From assembly GCF_041529975.1 (NCBI RefSeq), contig NZ_CP168030.1, positions 2,480,001 through 2,544,000 on the forward strand: a DNA stretch of 64,000 bases, written 5' to 3'. Origin of the DNA: Microbacterium maritypicum (GTDB taxonomy: Bacteria; Actinomycetota; Actinomycetes; Actinomycetales; Microbacteriaceae). The notes below the pieces were generated by a model. It was not told where the DNA came from. It saw nothing but the letters and a program-made list of their open reading frames with translations, and did not search any database. Shown here piece after piece: positions 8,928 through 17,400 of the stretch. Every line of letters begins with the position of its first letter. Position 1 is the stretch's first letter. Position numbers and translations under genes: made by a program.

Positions 8928-10115
8928 GTGAAGATCGCAGTGCTCTCCCGTGCGCCGCAGGCGTACTCCACCCAGCGACTGCGCGCAGCTGCGCTTCAGC
9001 GCGGACACAACGTCAAGGTGCTCAATACGCTGCGCTTCGCGATCGATCTCACGGCCGATGAACCCGACCTCCACTATCGGGGTCGTCAGCTCAGCGACTA
9101 CGACGCGATCCTGCCCCGCATCGGCAACTCGATCACTTACTTCGGCACCGCCGTGGTGCGGCAGTTCGAGCAGATGGACGTGTACACGCCGAACACCGCG
9201 AACGGGATCTCCAGCGCACGGGACAAGCTCCGCGCGAATCAGATCCTGTCACGGCACAACATCGCGATGCCGCCGACGGCATTCGTGCGCAATCGCGCAG
9301 ACGTGCGTCCGGCGATCGAGCGCGTCGGAGGGGCGCCGGTCGTGATCAAGCTGCTGGAGGGAACCCAGGGGATCGGAGTCATCCTCGCGCCCCAGGTGAA
9401 GGTGGCCGAGGCGATCATCGAGACGCTGCACTCCACCAAGCAGAACGTGCTGATCCAGAAATTCATCTCGGAGAGTCGCGGACGCGACATCCGGGCTCTC
9501 GTCGTCGGTGACCGTGTCGTGGCCGCGATGCGGCGTTCGGCCGCCGGAGACGAATTCCGCTCGAACGTGCACCGCGGGGGATCCGTCGAGGCCGTCGAAC
9601 TCGACCCCGTGTATGAGCGCGCCGCCGTGCGTTCCGCGCAGATAATGGGGCTGCGGGTCGCCGGCGTCGACATGCTCGAGGGCGACGACGGGCCACTGGT
9701 GATGGAGGTCAACTCCTCACCGGGACTGCAGGGCATCGAGACGGCGACGAAGCTCGATGTCGCCGGCGCGATCATCGACTACATCGCCGGTCAGGTCGCG
9801 TTCCCCGAGATCGATGTGCGCCAGCGGCTCACGGTCTCGACGGGATACGGCGTCGCGGAACTGATGGTGCATGGCGCCGTCGACCTGGTCGGCAAGACTC
9901 TGGGCGAGGCGGGCCTCTGGGAACGCGACATCACGGTCCTCACGCTCCACCGCGGCGTGAGCGTGATCCCGAACCCGCGCAAGCACGTGGTCCTCGAGGC
10001 GGACGACCGACTGTTCTGCTTCGGCAAGCTCGATGAGATGCGTTCGATGGTTCCCGAGCGTCGTCGTCGGCGTGCGAAGGTCCGTCGCCTGCCTCGGCAG
10101 CCGCTCTCCGAATGA
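8928..10115 (+). CDS. rimK: RimK-type glutamate ligase fused to an RCK_C domain
   Basis: A 395-residue protein; E. coli RimK has about 300. Residues 1-290 form an ATP-grasp ligase of the RimK family, which adds glutamate to a carboxyl terminus such as that of ribosomal protein S6. Visible parts are VVIKLLEGTQGIGV (nucleotide loop) and LVMEVNSSPGLQGIE, with metal ligands E260 and N262. Residues ~303-376 are an extra module that fits RCK_C/TrkA_C (GYGVAELMV, then LWERDITVLTLHRG and DRLFCFGK), a ligand-binding domain usual in potassium channels. The tail is very basic (RRRRRAKVRR). It is divergent from the RimB-like gene. The start is GTG with AGGAAAA upstream. The target protein is not shown by sequence. 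Confidence 0.88.
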   Translation: MKIAVLSRAPQAYSTQRLRAAALQRGHNVKVLNTLRFAIDLTADEPDLHYRGRQLSDYDAILPRIGNSITYFGTAVVRQFEQMDVYTPNTANGISSARDKLRANQILSRHNIAMPPTAFVRNRADVRPAIERVGGAPVVIKLLEGTQGIGVILAPQVKVAEAIIETLHSTKQNVLIQKFISESRGRDIRALVVGDRVVAAMRRSAAGDEFRSNVHRGGSVEAVELDPVYERAAVRSAQIMGLRVAGVDMLEGDDGPLVMEVNSSPGLQGIETATKLDVAGAIIDYIAGQVAFPEIDVRQRLTVSTGYGVAELMVHGAVDLVGKTLGEAGLWERDITVLTLHRGVSVIPNPRKHVVLEADDRLFCFGKLDEMRSMVPERRRRRAKVRRLPRQPLSE

Positions 10116-10118
10116 ACG

Positions 10119-10156
10119 AGAGCGCGGCCACCCTCAGAGGAGGACGGCCGCGCTCT
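10119..10156. terminator. Bidirectional terminator between rimK and DUF4191 gene
   Basis: An 11-bp perfect stem (AGAGCGCGGCC with its complement) and a 16-nt loop, between two convergent genes. Confidence 0.75.
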
Positions 10157-10175
10157 TCGTTTCGGAGTGCTGGGC

Positions 10176-10886
10176 TCAACGAGGTCGCTGCGAGCGCACC
10201 TTCGTCGGGTCGATCCCCTTGGGGATCGGCAGCGAAGACAGCGACTGCGAGACCGAGTCCACGCGGCGGATGACCGCTGCCATCGTGGTCTTGTCGATGG
10301 CCTTCGGGAGCTTCTTGATCGTCTTCGCCAGGTCGGCGATCGCGACCTCGTCCTCGCCGTGCCCGACGTAGAGCACCGTGACGGGAACTCCGTGCGCGAC
10401 GCGCTGGGCCTTGCTCCGCTCCTCGTTGACGAGGCGGGTCAGGCGGCCCCGCGCACCTTCTCCCACGACGACGATGCCACCGCGACCGATGGTGCGGTAC
10501 ACCGCCTCCTGCGTCTTCGGGTTGATGCCGACGGGCGTCTCCGACGCCTGCCAGCTGCGTCCGAGGCTGGTGCTGAGCACGTGGCCGGTGGCGCCGGGCA
10601 TGCCGTCGATCTTCGTGTACATGGCCGAAGTCGACATTCGGGTCATGAGGAACAGCGCGCCGAGGACGCCGAGCATGAGACCCGTGATGCCCCAGAGGAC
10701 GAGGGTCCAGATCTGGAACGGCGGGATCAGGTAGCCGGCGACGAGGCCGATGAGGACGCCGCCGACCAGGATCGCGAGCTGAGCCCACGGAAGCCACGGG
10801 TAGGCCTCACGGGTGAACCGGAAGAGGGACTTGATCTGGGAGAAGAACCCAGGACGCTTTTCGGGTTCAGGAGCACGCTTTGCCAT
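10176..10886 (-). CDS. DUF4191 membrane protein
   Basis: A 236-residue protein starting MAKRAPEPEKRPG. It has two transmembrane segments (about residues 32-51 and 57-79), then a cytoplasmic domain with VGINPKTQEAVYRTIGRGG, VVVGEGARGRLTRLVNEERSK and VTVLYVGHGEDEV. This matches DUF4191, a family of unknown function encoded next to lipA and glnA in many actinobacteria (Rv2219 in M. tuberculosis, from memory). The ATG at 10886 is supported by a TAGGCT -10 element 7 nt upstream. A longer open frame upstream of that ATG lacks support. Confidence 0.88.
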   Translation of the reverse strand: MAKRAPEPEKRPGFFSQIKSLFRFTREAYPWLPWAQLAILVGGVLIGLVAGYLIPPFQIWTLVLWGITGLMLGVLGALFLMTRMSTSAMYTKIDGMPGATGHVLSTSLGRSWQASETPVGINPKTQEAVYRTIGRGGIVVVGEGARGRLTRLVNEERSKAQRVAHGVPVTVLYVGHGEDEVAIADLAKTIKKLPKAIDKTTMAAVIRRVDSVSQSLSSLPIPKGIDPTKVRSQRPR

Positions 10887-10893
10887 GGGGACC

Positions 10894-10899
10894 AGCCTA
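10894..10899 (-). promoter_or_regulatory. -10 element of the DUF4191 gene (leaderless)
   Basis: TAGGCT on the minus strand, 7 nt before the ATG at 10886. Confidence 0.5.
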
Positions 10900-11050
10900 C
10901 CGAGTCCGCAGCCCTCGTGATGTCGCCGTTCGCGTGAAGCGGAGTCGGATGTGACGGCACTCTTCCTGCACATTCTCGGCATCGGCCGGAACCCGTTCGG
11001 TGAGGCCCGGATCACGCAGATTCCGGTGTGCGGTGGGCTGTGATGGAGGA

Positions 11051-12550
11051 ATGACAGACATCGGCACGCATGACGCTCGGGGGACGGCCCTTCTTCCGGC
11101 CGCGCATCGGGTCGTTCGGATTCTCGACGCGGATGAGGGGCCGTTCGAGGGCGCACTGGTCACTTCGGGGGACGCAGTGGCGGTGCGGGTGGACGCCTCG
11201 GCTCTCGGAGGATGGATCGGATGGCGGCACTCGGGGGCGGAGCATGTGGCCGCACCGATCGACGTCATCCGACGAGGCGGTGGCCACGATGTGCTGCTCC
11301 CGTGGTGCACGGATCAGGTGCTGGGGCTCCTGATCCGTCGATCGGCCACGGGGGCAGTGCTGAAACCGGGGGAGTGCTGCACCCTCGTGATCAGCCTGCT
11401 GCGCGGTGTCGACGAGATCGGCGATGGTGCGGAGGGGACACGCACCGGAGCATGGTGGGTGACCGACGGCGGACGGCCGATGTTCGTCTTCGGAGCAGGG
11501 GTGGATGCGCGAGAAGGAGCGGCGCAGATCGTCCGGCGACTGGGCGAAGACAGCACCGACAAGGTGCTCACGCGGGCGCTCAGCGTGATCGAGAAGGGGC
11601 TCGAGAAGGCCGCCACACAGCCGCGCATCCCGCGCCGGCTCCTCGATGTGTGGGAGCAAGAGCTCCTGAGCGTCGCTGCTCCACAACCTCTCGATCGCGG
11701 GTCGCATGCGCCGGAGCGTGCGAGGGAGGTCGCGCGCGTGATCACGGCGCATCAACCGGTCCTTTCGCGGAACGGTCAGCGTCTGCGGGCGGATCGTCGC
11801 CGCGGGAGCCGGGGGATCGCGACCACAGCCGTGACACTCGCCGACGCCGCGAAGGAGTCCTTCCGGGTCGCGTACGCGCGGATCGCGGCGGGGGTACCGG
11901 GGCGGCGAGGCCGAAGGACGGGTGAGGCAGGGGATCAAGGCACGCGGTCGCACTCGCGGCGACGTCCGTTCATCGTGGCGGCAGCCGTGGCGGTCGTCGT
12001 GCTCGCCGCGGGCCTGCTGTGGCCGGACGGTGGCGAGCCGGGCGAGGCTGCTGATGCAGGAGGGCGGCGGGCGGCCGAACCGGCATCGGCACCCTCGGGG
12101 GGTGAGCCATCGGCCACGCCCGCGTCGGAGGACGCCGGGGCGCACGAGGAATCCGAGGGGTCTACGGAGAAGGGGACGGCAGACGAGACGAGGGCAGGTG
12201 GAGATCCGGACAGGAGCAGCTCGTCGGGAGGAGCCGATCCTGTGGCCGCAGCGGCAGCTCTGCTCACGTCGATCACGACCTGCCGTGCTCGTGCCGACGT
12301 CGCGTGCCCTGAGGCCGTGGCCTCAGGGTCTGACGGTGTGGTGAAAGAGCTCGGGGCTGCGGAGGGGACCGCCGTCGAGCTGGTCGACGAGTACGGGGAC
12401 GTCGCCGTCGTGCGGCTCGAGGTCGGTCATGGCGATGAGGAGGCCGGAGAGGTGAACTCTCGGGAACCGGCGCACATGATGGTCGTCCTCATCCGGACGG
12501 AAGAGAAATGGCTGGTCCGCGACGTGTATGACGTCGCGGACCAGCCATGA
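11051..12550 (+). CDS. Membrane-anchored protein of unknown function
   Basis: A 499-residue protein not recognised from any family. Residues 1-305 are a globular cytoplasmic part with VRILDADEG, PWCTDQVLGLLIRR and PGECCTLVISLLRGVDEIG. A single transmembrane segment lies at about 309-327, after a basic stretch, so the N-terminus is inside. A low-complexity acidic/Ser/Gly/Ala linker (about 330-405) follows. The outer C-terminal domain (about 405-499) has two cysteines (TCRARADVAC) and ends with a VVVLIRTEEKWLVRDVYDV strand. That layout (inner domain, TM, flexible stalk, small outer domain) suggests a sensor or regulator. GGAGGA directly abuts the ATG. It ends 13 nt from the E2 gene end. Confidence 0.7.
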   Translation: MTDIGTHDARGTALLPAAHRVVRILDADEGPFEGALVTSGDAVAVRVDASALGGWIGWRHSGAEHVAAPIDVIRRGGGHDVLLPWCTDQVLGLLIRRSATGAVLKPGECCTLVISLLRGVDEIGDGAEGTRTGAWWVTDGGRPMFVFGAGVDAREGAAQIVRRLGEDSTDKVLTRALSVIEKGLEKAATQPRIPRRLLDVWEQELLSVAAPQPLDRGSHAPERAREVARVITAHQPVLSRNGQRLRADRRRGSRGIATTAVTLADAAKESFRVAYARIAAGVPGRRGRRTGEAGDQGTRSHSRRRPFIVAAAVAVVVLAAGLLWPDGGEPGEAADAGGRRAAEPASAPSGGEPSATPASEDAGAHEESEGSTEKGTADETRAGGDPDRSSSSGGADPVAAAAALLTSITTCRARADVACPEAVASGSDGVVKELGAAEGTAVELVDEYGDVAVVRLEVGHGDEEAGEVNSREPAHMMVVLIRTEEKWLVRDVYDVADQP

Positions 12551-12563
12551 GGTGCTCTATCGG

Positions 12564-14369
12564 TCAGGCGCCGAGCTGAGCGGCGAACTGCGCCGACTCG
12601 AGGCGGGCCTTCACCGCACCCAGGAACCGTGCTGCATCCGCACCATCGATGATCCGGTGGTCGTACGAGAGGGCGAGGTACACGTACGAACGGATCGCGA
12701 TGGCATCCGCACCGCCGACCTTCACGAGGCCGGGACGCTTGACGACCGTGCCGGTGCCGAGGATCGCGGACTGCGGAAGGAAGACGACCGGGGTGTCGAA
12801 CAATGCGCCCCGCGAACCGGTGTTGGTCAGCGTGAACGTCCCTCCGGCGAGCTCGTCCGGCTTCAGCTTGTTGTCACGCGTGCGGGCGGCGAGATCAGCG
12901 ATCTCGTGTGCGATCTGCGCGATGTTCTTCGAGGCCGCGTCGCGCAGCACAGGCGTGAGCAGACCGCGCTCGGTGTCGACCGCGATCGACACGTTCTCGC
13001 TCGCCGGGTACACGATGTTCTCACCGTCGACGGTCGCGTTCACGATCGGGAACGCCTGCAGCGCCTCCGCGGTCGCCAGCGCGAAGAACGGCAGGAACGA
13101 CAGCTTGTCGCCGGTCTTCTCGAGGAACGAGGCCTTCACGCTGTCGCGGTAGTCGGCCAGCGCCGTGACATCGACCTCGACCACCGTGGTCAGCTGAGCG
13201 GTCTGCTGCATGGACTCCACGGCGCGCTTCGCCAGAACCTTGCGCAGGCGCGACATCGGCTGCGTGGTGCCGCGCAGCGGAGACACCTCGAGCGGTGCCG
13301 GGGCCGACGCGGCTGCCGCAGCGGGTGCCGTGGCGGTCTCGGCAGCCTTGAGGACGTCTTCCTTGCGGATGCGGCCACCCACACCGGTTCCGGTGACGGA
13401 GGCGAGGTCCACGCCCTGCTGTGCGGCGAGGCGGCGCACCAGCGGCGTCACGTACAGGTTGTCGTTCTCGGTGGGCAGCGCGAGCTTCTGTGCGGCCGGA
13501 GCAGCAGCGGCCGGAGCCGGAGCAGCAGCGGCCGGAGCAGCAGCGGCCGGAGCCGGAGCAGCAGCGGCCGGAGCAGCAGCGGCCGGAGCCGGAGCAGCAG
13601 CCGGTGCCGGTGCGGCGGCGGGTGCGGGTGCCGGTGCGGTGGCGGGTGCGGGAGCCGCGGCAGGAGCGGGAGCCGGGGCGGCAGTAGGTGCCGCAGCGGC
13701 CGGTGCCTCAGCTGCCGCTGCAGCGCCGGAACCGACGCGAGCGAGGACAGCACCGACGGCGACGGTCTCGTCTTCGCCGGCGACGATCTCCTGCAGCACA
13801 CCGGCGACCGGCGACGGGATCTCGGTGTCGACCTTGTCGGTCGAGATCTCCAGAAGCGCCTCGTCGACGGCGATGCTGTCGCCGACCTGCTTGAGCCAAC
13901 GGGTCACGGTGCCTTCGGTGACACTCTCGCCGAGCTCGGGAAGCACGATGTCGGTCGCGTCGCCGGCGGGAGCGGATTCTGCAGCCGGCGTCTCCGCGGC
14001 GGGTGCGGGGGCCTCAGCGGCAGGTGCGGCCCCCGCAGGTGCGGATTCCGCGGGCGCGGCCTCGGCGGGCGAGGCTTCAGCGGGTGCAGCCTCGGCGGCA
14101 GCAGGAGCGTCTCCCGCAGGGGCCGACTCGCTGCCATCGCCGATTCGCGCGAGAAGCGCACCGACCTCGACGGTCTCGTCTTCGGCCACGAGGATCTCCT
14201 CGATCACGCCGGAAACGGGGGAGGGGATCTCGGTGTCGACCTTGTCGGTCGAGATCTCGAGCAGGCCCTCATCCGCCTGCACGGTGTCTCCCACCTGCTT
14301 GAGCCAGCGGGTGACCGTACCCTCTGTGACGCTCTCGCCGAGAGCGGGGAGGACGACGGATGTGCTCAT
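12564..14369 (-). CDS. sucB: Dihydrolipoamide acyltransferase (E2 of 2-oxo acid dehydrogenase)
   Basis: A 601-residue E2 subunit. Two lipoyl domains each carry the lipoylation site [14 protein letters not shown] (K43 and K179). An Ala/Pro-rich linker of about 90 residues follows, then a peripheral subunit-binding domain ([20 protein letters not shown]) and the catalytic acyltransferase domain ending in [16 protein letters not shown], with the His-Asp pair. In actinobacteria this protein is named SucB or DlaT, and it can serve pyruvate and 2-oxoglutarate dehydrogenases. It is last in the operon pepA-lpdA-E2. The start has GAAGGAGA upstream. The linker is encoded by a short tandem repeat. Confidence 0.96.
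   Translation of the reverse strand: MSTSVVLPALGESVTEGTVTRWLKQVGDTVQADEGLLEISTDKVDTEIPSPVSGVIEEILVAEDETVEVGALLARIGDGSESAPAGDAPAAAEAAPAEASPAEAAPAESAPAGAAPAAEAPAPAAETPAAESAPAGDATDIVLPELGESVTEGTVTRWLKQVGDSIAVDEALLEISTDKVDTEIPSPVAGVLQEIVAGEDETVAVGAVLARVGSGAAAAAEAPAAAAPTAAPAPAPAAAPAPATAPAPAPAAAPAPAAAPAPAAAAPAAAAPAPAAAAPAAAAPAPAAAAPAAQKLALPTENDNLYVTPLVRRLAAQQGVDLASVTGTGVGGRIRKEDVLKAAETATAPAAAAASAPAPLEVSPLRGTTQPMSRLRKVLAKRAVESMQQTAQLTTVVEVDVTALADYRDSVKASFLEKTGDKLSFLPFFALATAEALQAFPIVNATVDGENIVYPASENVSIAVDTERGLLTPVLRDAASKNIAQIAHEIADLAARTRDNKLKPDELAGGTFTLTNTGSRGALFDTPVVFLPQSAILGTGTVVKRPGLVKVGGADAIAIRSYVYLALSYDHRIIDGADAARFLGAVKARLESAQFAAQLGA
13497..13604. repeat. GC-rich minisatellite in the E2 linker
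   Basis: Alternating copies of a 15-nt unit (GGAGCAGCAGCGGCC) and a 6-nt unit (GGAGCC) code for the Ala/Pro-rich linker of the E2 protein on the minus strand. In-frame length change would alter linker length only. Confidence 0.8.
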
Positions 14370-14436
14370 GACTGAGTCTCCTTCAAGAAGTTGTATGACG
14401 CTTGTCTAGCTTAGTGACTCGGGCACCGGTTGGTGC

Positions 14437-15810
14437 TCAGAGGGCGTGCAGGGGCTTGCCGGCCAGTGCGAGGAAGGCTTCGCCGAGTGCCTCGCTCTGG
14501 GTCGGGTGGGCGTGGATCAGGGGGGCGATGTCCTCAGGATGCGCTTCCCAGGCGACAGCGAGCTGTCCCTCTGTGATGAGCTCGCCGACGCGATCGCCGA
14601 GCAGATGCACGCCGAGAACGGGGCCGTCCTTGAGCCGGACGACCTTGACGAGCCCGCTCGTCCCGATGATCTCACTCTTGCCGTTGCCGGCGAGGTTGTA
14701 CTCGTAAGCGGCGACCGCATCGGCACCGTGCTCGGCGATCGCAGCCTCCTCGGTGATGCCGACCGAGGCGACCTCGGGGCTCGAGTACGTGACCTTGGGG
14801 ATCTGCACGTCCGGGATGTTCGCGGGGGACAGACCGGCGATGCGTTCGGCGACGGCGATGCCCTGCTGGAATCCGCGGTGGGCGAGCTGCAGGCCGGGAA
14901 CGATGTCCCCCACAGCCCAGACCCCGGGAACGCCGGTGCGCAGGTTCTCGTCGACCGTCACGAAGCCGCGGTCGAGGGTGACGCCTGCCTCTTCGAATCC
15001 GAGGTCTGCGGTGACGGGGCCTCGTCCGACCGCGACGAGCAGGTAGTCGGCCGTGAACTCCTTGCCGTCTTCGAGCGTGACGGTGACCGAGGAGTCGTCC
15101 TGCGTCGCCGTCTGGAAGCGGACACCGAGCGAGTACTGGATGCCGCGACGACGGAATGCGCGCTCAAGGCCCTTGCTGAGGGCGATGTCCTCGTTCGGAA
15201 CCAGGTGCGGCAGAGCCTCGATGATCGTGACCTCGGAACCGAAGGAGCGCCACACGCTGGCGAACTCGACGCCGATCACGCCACCGCCGAGGATGAGGAC
15301 GCGCTCCGGGATGACGTCGAGCGCGAGCGCCTGCTCGCTCGTGAGGATCCGTCCGCCGATGTCGAGGCCGGGAAGTGAACGACTGTACGAGCCTGTCGCG
15401 AGCACCACATCGGCGCCGACGTACACATCATCGCCGACACTGACGCTGCGGTCGGCGTTCAGTCGGCCGAGACCGGCGACGGTCGTGATGCCGCGGGCCT
15501 TCACGAGGCCTTCGAGTCCCTTGAACTTCTTTGCGACGATGCCCTCGCGGTATGCCCGGACACCAGCCGGATCGATGCCCTCCAGCGTCGCGGTGACGCC
15601 GACGGAGGCGGCGTCGCGCACATGCTCGGCGACCTCGGCGGCGTGCAGCAGCGCCTTGGTCGGGATGCAGCCGCGGTGCAGGCAGGTGCCGCCGACCTTG
15701 TCCTTCTCGACGAGTGCGACGGACTTGCCGAGCTCACTCGCGCGCAGAGCCGCGGCGTAGCCGCCGCTGCCGCCGCCCAGGACGACGACGTCGAAGGTGT
15801 GGGTTGTCAT
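14437..15810 (-). CDS. lpdA: Dihydrolipoyl dehydrogenase (E3)
   Basis: A 457-residue FAD enzyme that reoxidises dihydrolipoyl groups of E2 with NAD+. The FAD-binding GGGSGGYAAALRA, the redox disulfide GGTCLHRGCIPTK (C43 and C48) and the second Rossmann motif ILGGGVIGVEFASVW are visible. The C-terminal dimer domain carries the His-Pro-Thr motif (HAHPTQSEALGEAF). It starts 3 nt after the pepA stop, and its AAGGAGG ribosome-binding site lies inside the end of pepA, so translation is coupled. The E2 gene follows after 67 nt. Confidence 0.97.
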   Translation of the reverse strand: MTTHTFDVVVLGGGSGGYAAALRASELGKSVALVEKDKVGGTCLHRGCIPTKALLHAAEVAEHVRDAASVGVTATLEGIDPAGVRAYREGIVAKKFKGLEGLVKARGITTVAGLGRLNADRSVSVGDDVYVGADVVLATGSYSRSLPGLDIGGRILTSEQALALDVIPERVLILGGGVIGVEFASVWRSFGSEVTIIEALPHLVPNEDIALSKGLERAFRRRGIQYSLGVRFQTATQDDSSVTVTLEDGKEFTADYLLVAVGRGPVTADLGFEEAGVTLDRGFVTVDENLRTGVPGVWAVGDIVPGLQLAHRGFQQGIAVAERIAGLSPANIPDVQIPKVTYSSPEVASVGITEEAAIAEHGADAVAAYEYNLAGNGKSEIIGTSGLVKVVRLKDGPVLGVHLLGDRVGELITEGQLAVAWEAHPEDIAPLIHAHPTQSEALGEAFLALAGKPLHAL

Positions 15811-15813
15811 GTG

Positions 15814-17286
15814 TCATGCCTCCTTGTGGGATGCTGCGGCGAAGGCGACGATCGATCGGACCATCGCCCCCGTGGGGCCCTTCTCCGTGAAGCCGTACGG
15901 TGATCCGCCGTGCTCGCCGGAGCCGGCGATGTCGAGGTGGACCCAGGGGATGCGCGGGGCGTCCTCGGCCTCGGAAGTGCGGCCGACGAAACGGCGCAGG
16001 AACAGACCGGCGAACGAGGCACCTCCCATCCGGTCACCCATGTTCGCGTTCTGCAGGTCGGCGATGGGCGACTCGAGGGACTCCTCCATGTAGCTCGGCA
16101 GCGGCATGTGCCAGGCGGGCTCGTCGACCTGCTCGGCGGCGGCGAGGAACTCGGCGACGGTGTCGTCGTCGCCGAAGACGCCCGTGTGCCGGTGCCCGAG
16201 GGCGGCGACGATCGCACCCGTGAGAGTGGCGACGTCGATGATCACGTCGGGCTGCTCGCGACTCGCCGCGACCAGGCCGTCGGCGAGGACGAGGCGGCCT
16301 TCGGCATCGGTGTTCTGGACCTCGACGGTCGTGCCGTCGAGGATGCGGATGACGTCGCCGGGACGGAGTGCTCGCCCGGACGGCATGTTGTCGGTGATGC
16401 AGAGCCACGCCGTCACGCGCACCGGCAGCTGCAGCGCGGCGATCGCGCGGAGCGCCGCGAGAGACGTGGCCGCTCCCGCCATGTCGAACTTCATCCCGAC
16501 CATCGACGCCGCGGGCTTCAGGGACAGTCCCCCTGTGTCGAATGTGATGCCCTTGCCGACGAGGGCGATGTGTCGATTCGCACCCGCGGGGGAGTAGTCG
16601 AGGCGCACGAGCCGCGGCGGTCGGTCGGAGCCCTGTCCGACGCCCAGGATGCCTCCGAAGCCCTTCTCCGCCAGCTCCTTCTCGTCGAGGATCTCGACCG
16701 TGACGTCGAGGTCGGCGACGCTGTCGGCGGCACTCTGCGCGAGCTGCGCAGGGCTCTGCCACTCGGCAGGCACGTTGACGAGGTCCTTGATCAGCGCCAC
16801 CGCATCGCCGATGGTCTGGGCATGGGCTGCCTCCTCATCAGTGAGCACCGCGTGGAGGGTGACCGCGGTGGCGCGGGTCTTGCCCTTCTCGGAACGGTAT
16901 CCGTCGAAGCGGTGGCCGCCGAGGACCGCGCCCTCGGCCGCTGCAGGGGCGAACCCCTCGAGGCCGTCGGCGAGACCGAGCGCGACGTGGTCGAATCCGG
17001 TGAGGGAGCGCAGCGCGGTGCCGGCCGCATTGCGCACGGCGGCGGCATCGGGCTTGTCGCCTGCTCCCACGACCGCGAACGGCAAGGTGCTGACCTCGGG
17101 GAGGTGCACACGGGCGAATGATCCGGCGGAGCCGGTGAATCCGATGCCGGCCAGCGCGTCCGCCAGGCCGGGGTAGGCGGACAGCGATTCCGCAGACTCG
17201 GGAAGAGTGGCGACGACGAGCACTGCGGCATCTGCAGCGCTTCCGGGGAACTGAGCGGTGGTGTGCGAGAGCACGGGAAGCGTCAT
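15814..17286 (-). CDS. pepA: Leucyl aminopeptidase (M17)
   Basis: A 490-residue cytosolic aminopeptidase. The family signature NTDAEGRLVLADGL, which holds metal ligands, and the upstream VGKGITFDTGGLSLKP with the catalytic Lys/Asp are both present. The N-terminal ~170 residues form the M17 macro-like domain. The ATG at 17286 is preferred over the in-frame ATG at 17295 because a TAGGAT -10 element ends 7 nt before it. It is first in the operon with lpdA and the E2 gene, an order also known around pepB-dlaT in mycobacteria. M17 enzymes can also act on Cys-Gly. Confidence 0.95.
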   Translation of the reverse strand: MTLPVLSHTTAQFPGSAADAAVLVVATLPESAESLSAYPGLADALAGIGFTGSAGSFARVHLPEVSTLPFAVVGAGDKPDAAAVRNAAGTALRSLTGFDHVALGLADGLEGFAPAAAEGAVLGGHRFDGYRSEKGKTRATAVTLHAVLTDEEAAHAQTIGDAVALIKDLVNVPAEWQSPAQLAQSAADSVADLDVTVEILDEKELAEKGFGGILGVGQGSDRPPRLVRLDYSPAGANRHIALVGKGITFDTGGLSLKPAASMVGMKFDMAGAATSLAALRAIAALQLPVRVTAWLCITDNMPSGRALRPGDVIRILDGTTVEVQNTDAEGRLVLADGLVAASREQPDVIIDVATLTGAIVAALGHRHTGVFGDDDTVAEFLAAAEQVDEPAWHMPLPSYMEESLESPIADLQNANMGDRMGGASFAGLFLRRFVGRTSEAEDAPRIPWVHLDIAGSGEHGGSPYGFTEKGPTGAMVRSIVAFAAASHKEA

Positions 17287-17293
17287 GTCTTCC

Positions 17294-17299
17294 ATCCTA
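17294..17299 (-). promoter_or_regulatory. -10 element of pepA-lpdA-sucB operon (leaderless)
   Basis: TAGGAT on the minus strand, 7 nt before the ATG at 17286. Confidence 0.5.
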
Positions 17300-17388
17300 G
17301 GATCTTCGCCGCAGCATGGTCGTCCGCCGCCCAGGGGAGTGTTCGCTCTCAGCATGATGCGTCGCGCCCCGGTATCCGGACCTGCTCG

Positions 17389-17394
17389 TAGCAT
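17389..17394 (+). promoter_or_regulatory. -10 element of the PAC2 gene (leaderless)
   Basis: TAGCAT ends 6 nt before the ATG at 17401. GGAGG lies between them, but immediately next to the ATG. Confidence 0.45.
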
Positions 17395-17400
17395 GGAGGC

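Noticed and set aside
13210..14409. Ala/Gly-rich plus-strand frame opposite the E2 gene
   Set aside because: Its low-complexity repeats come from the E2 linker read on the other strand.
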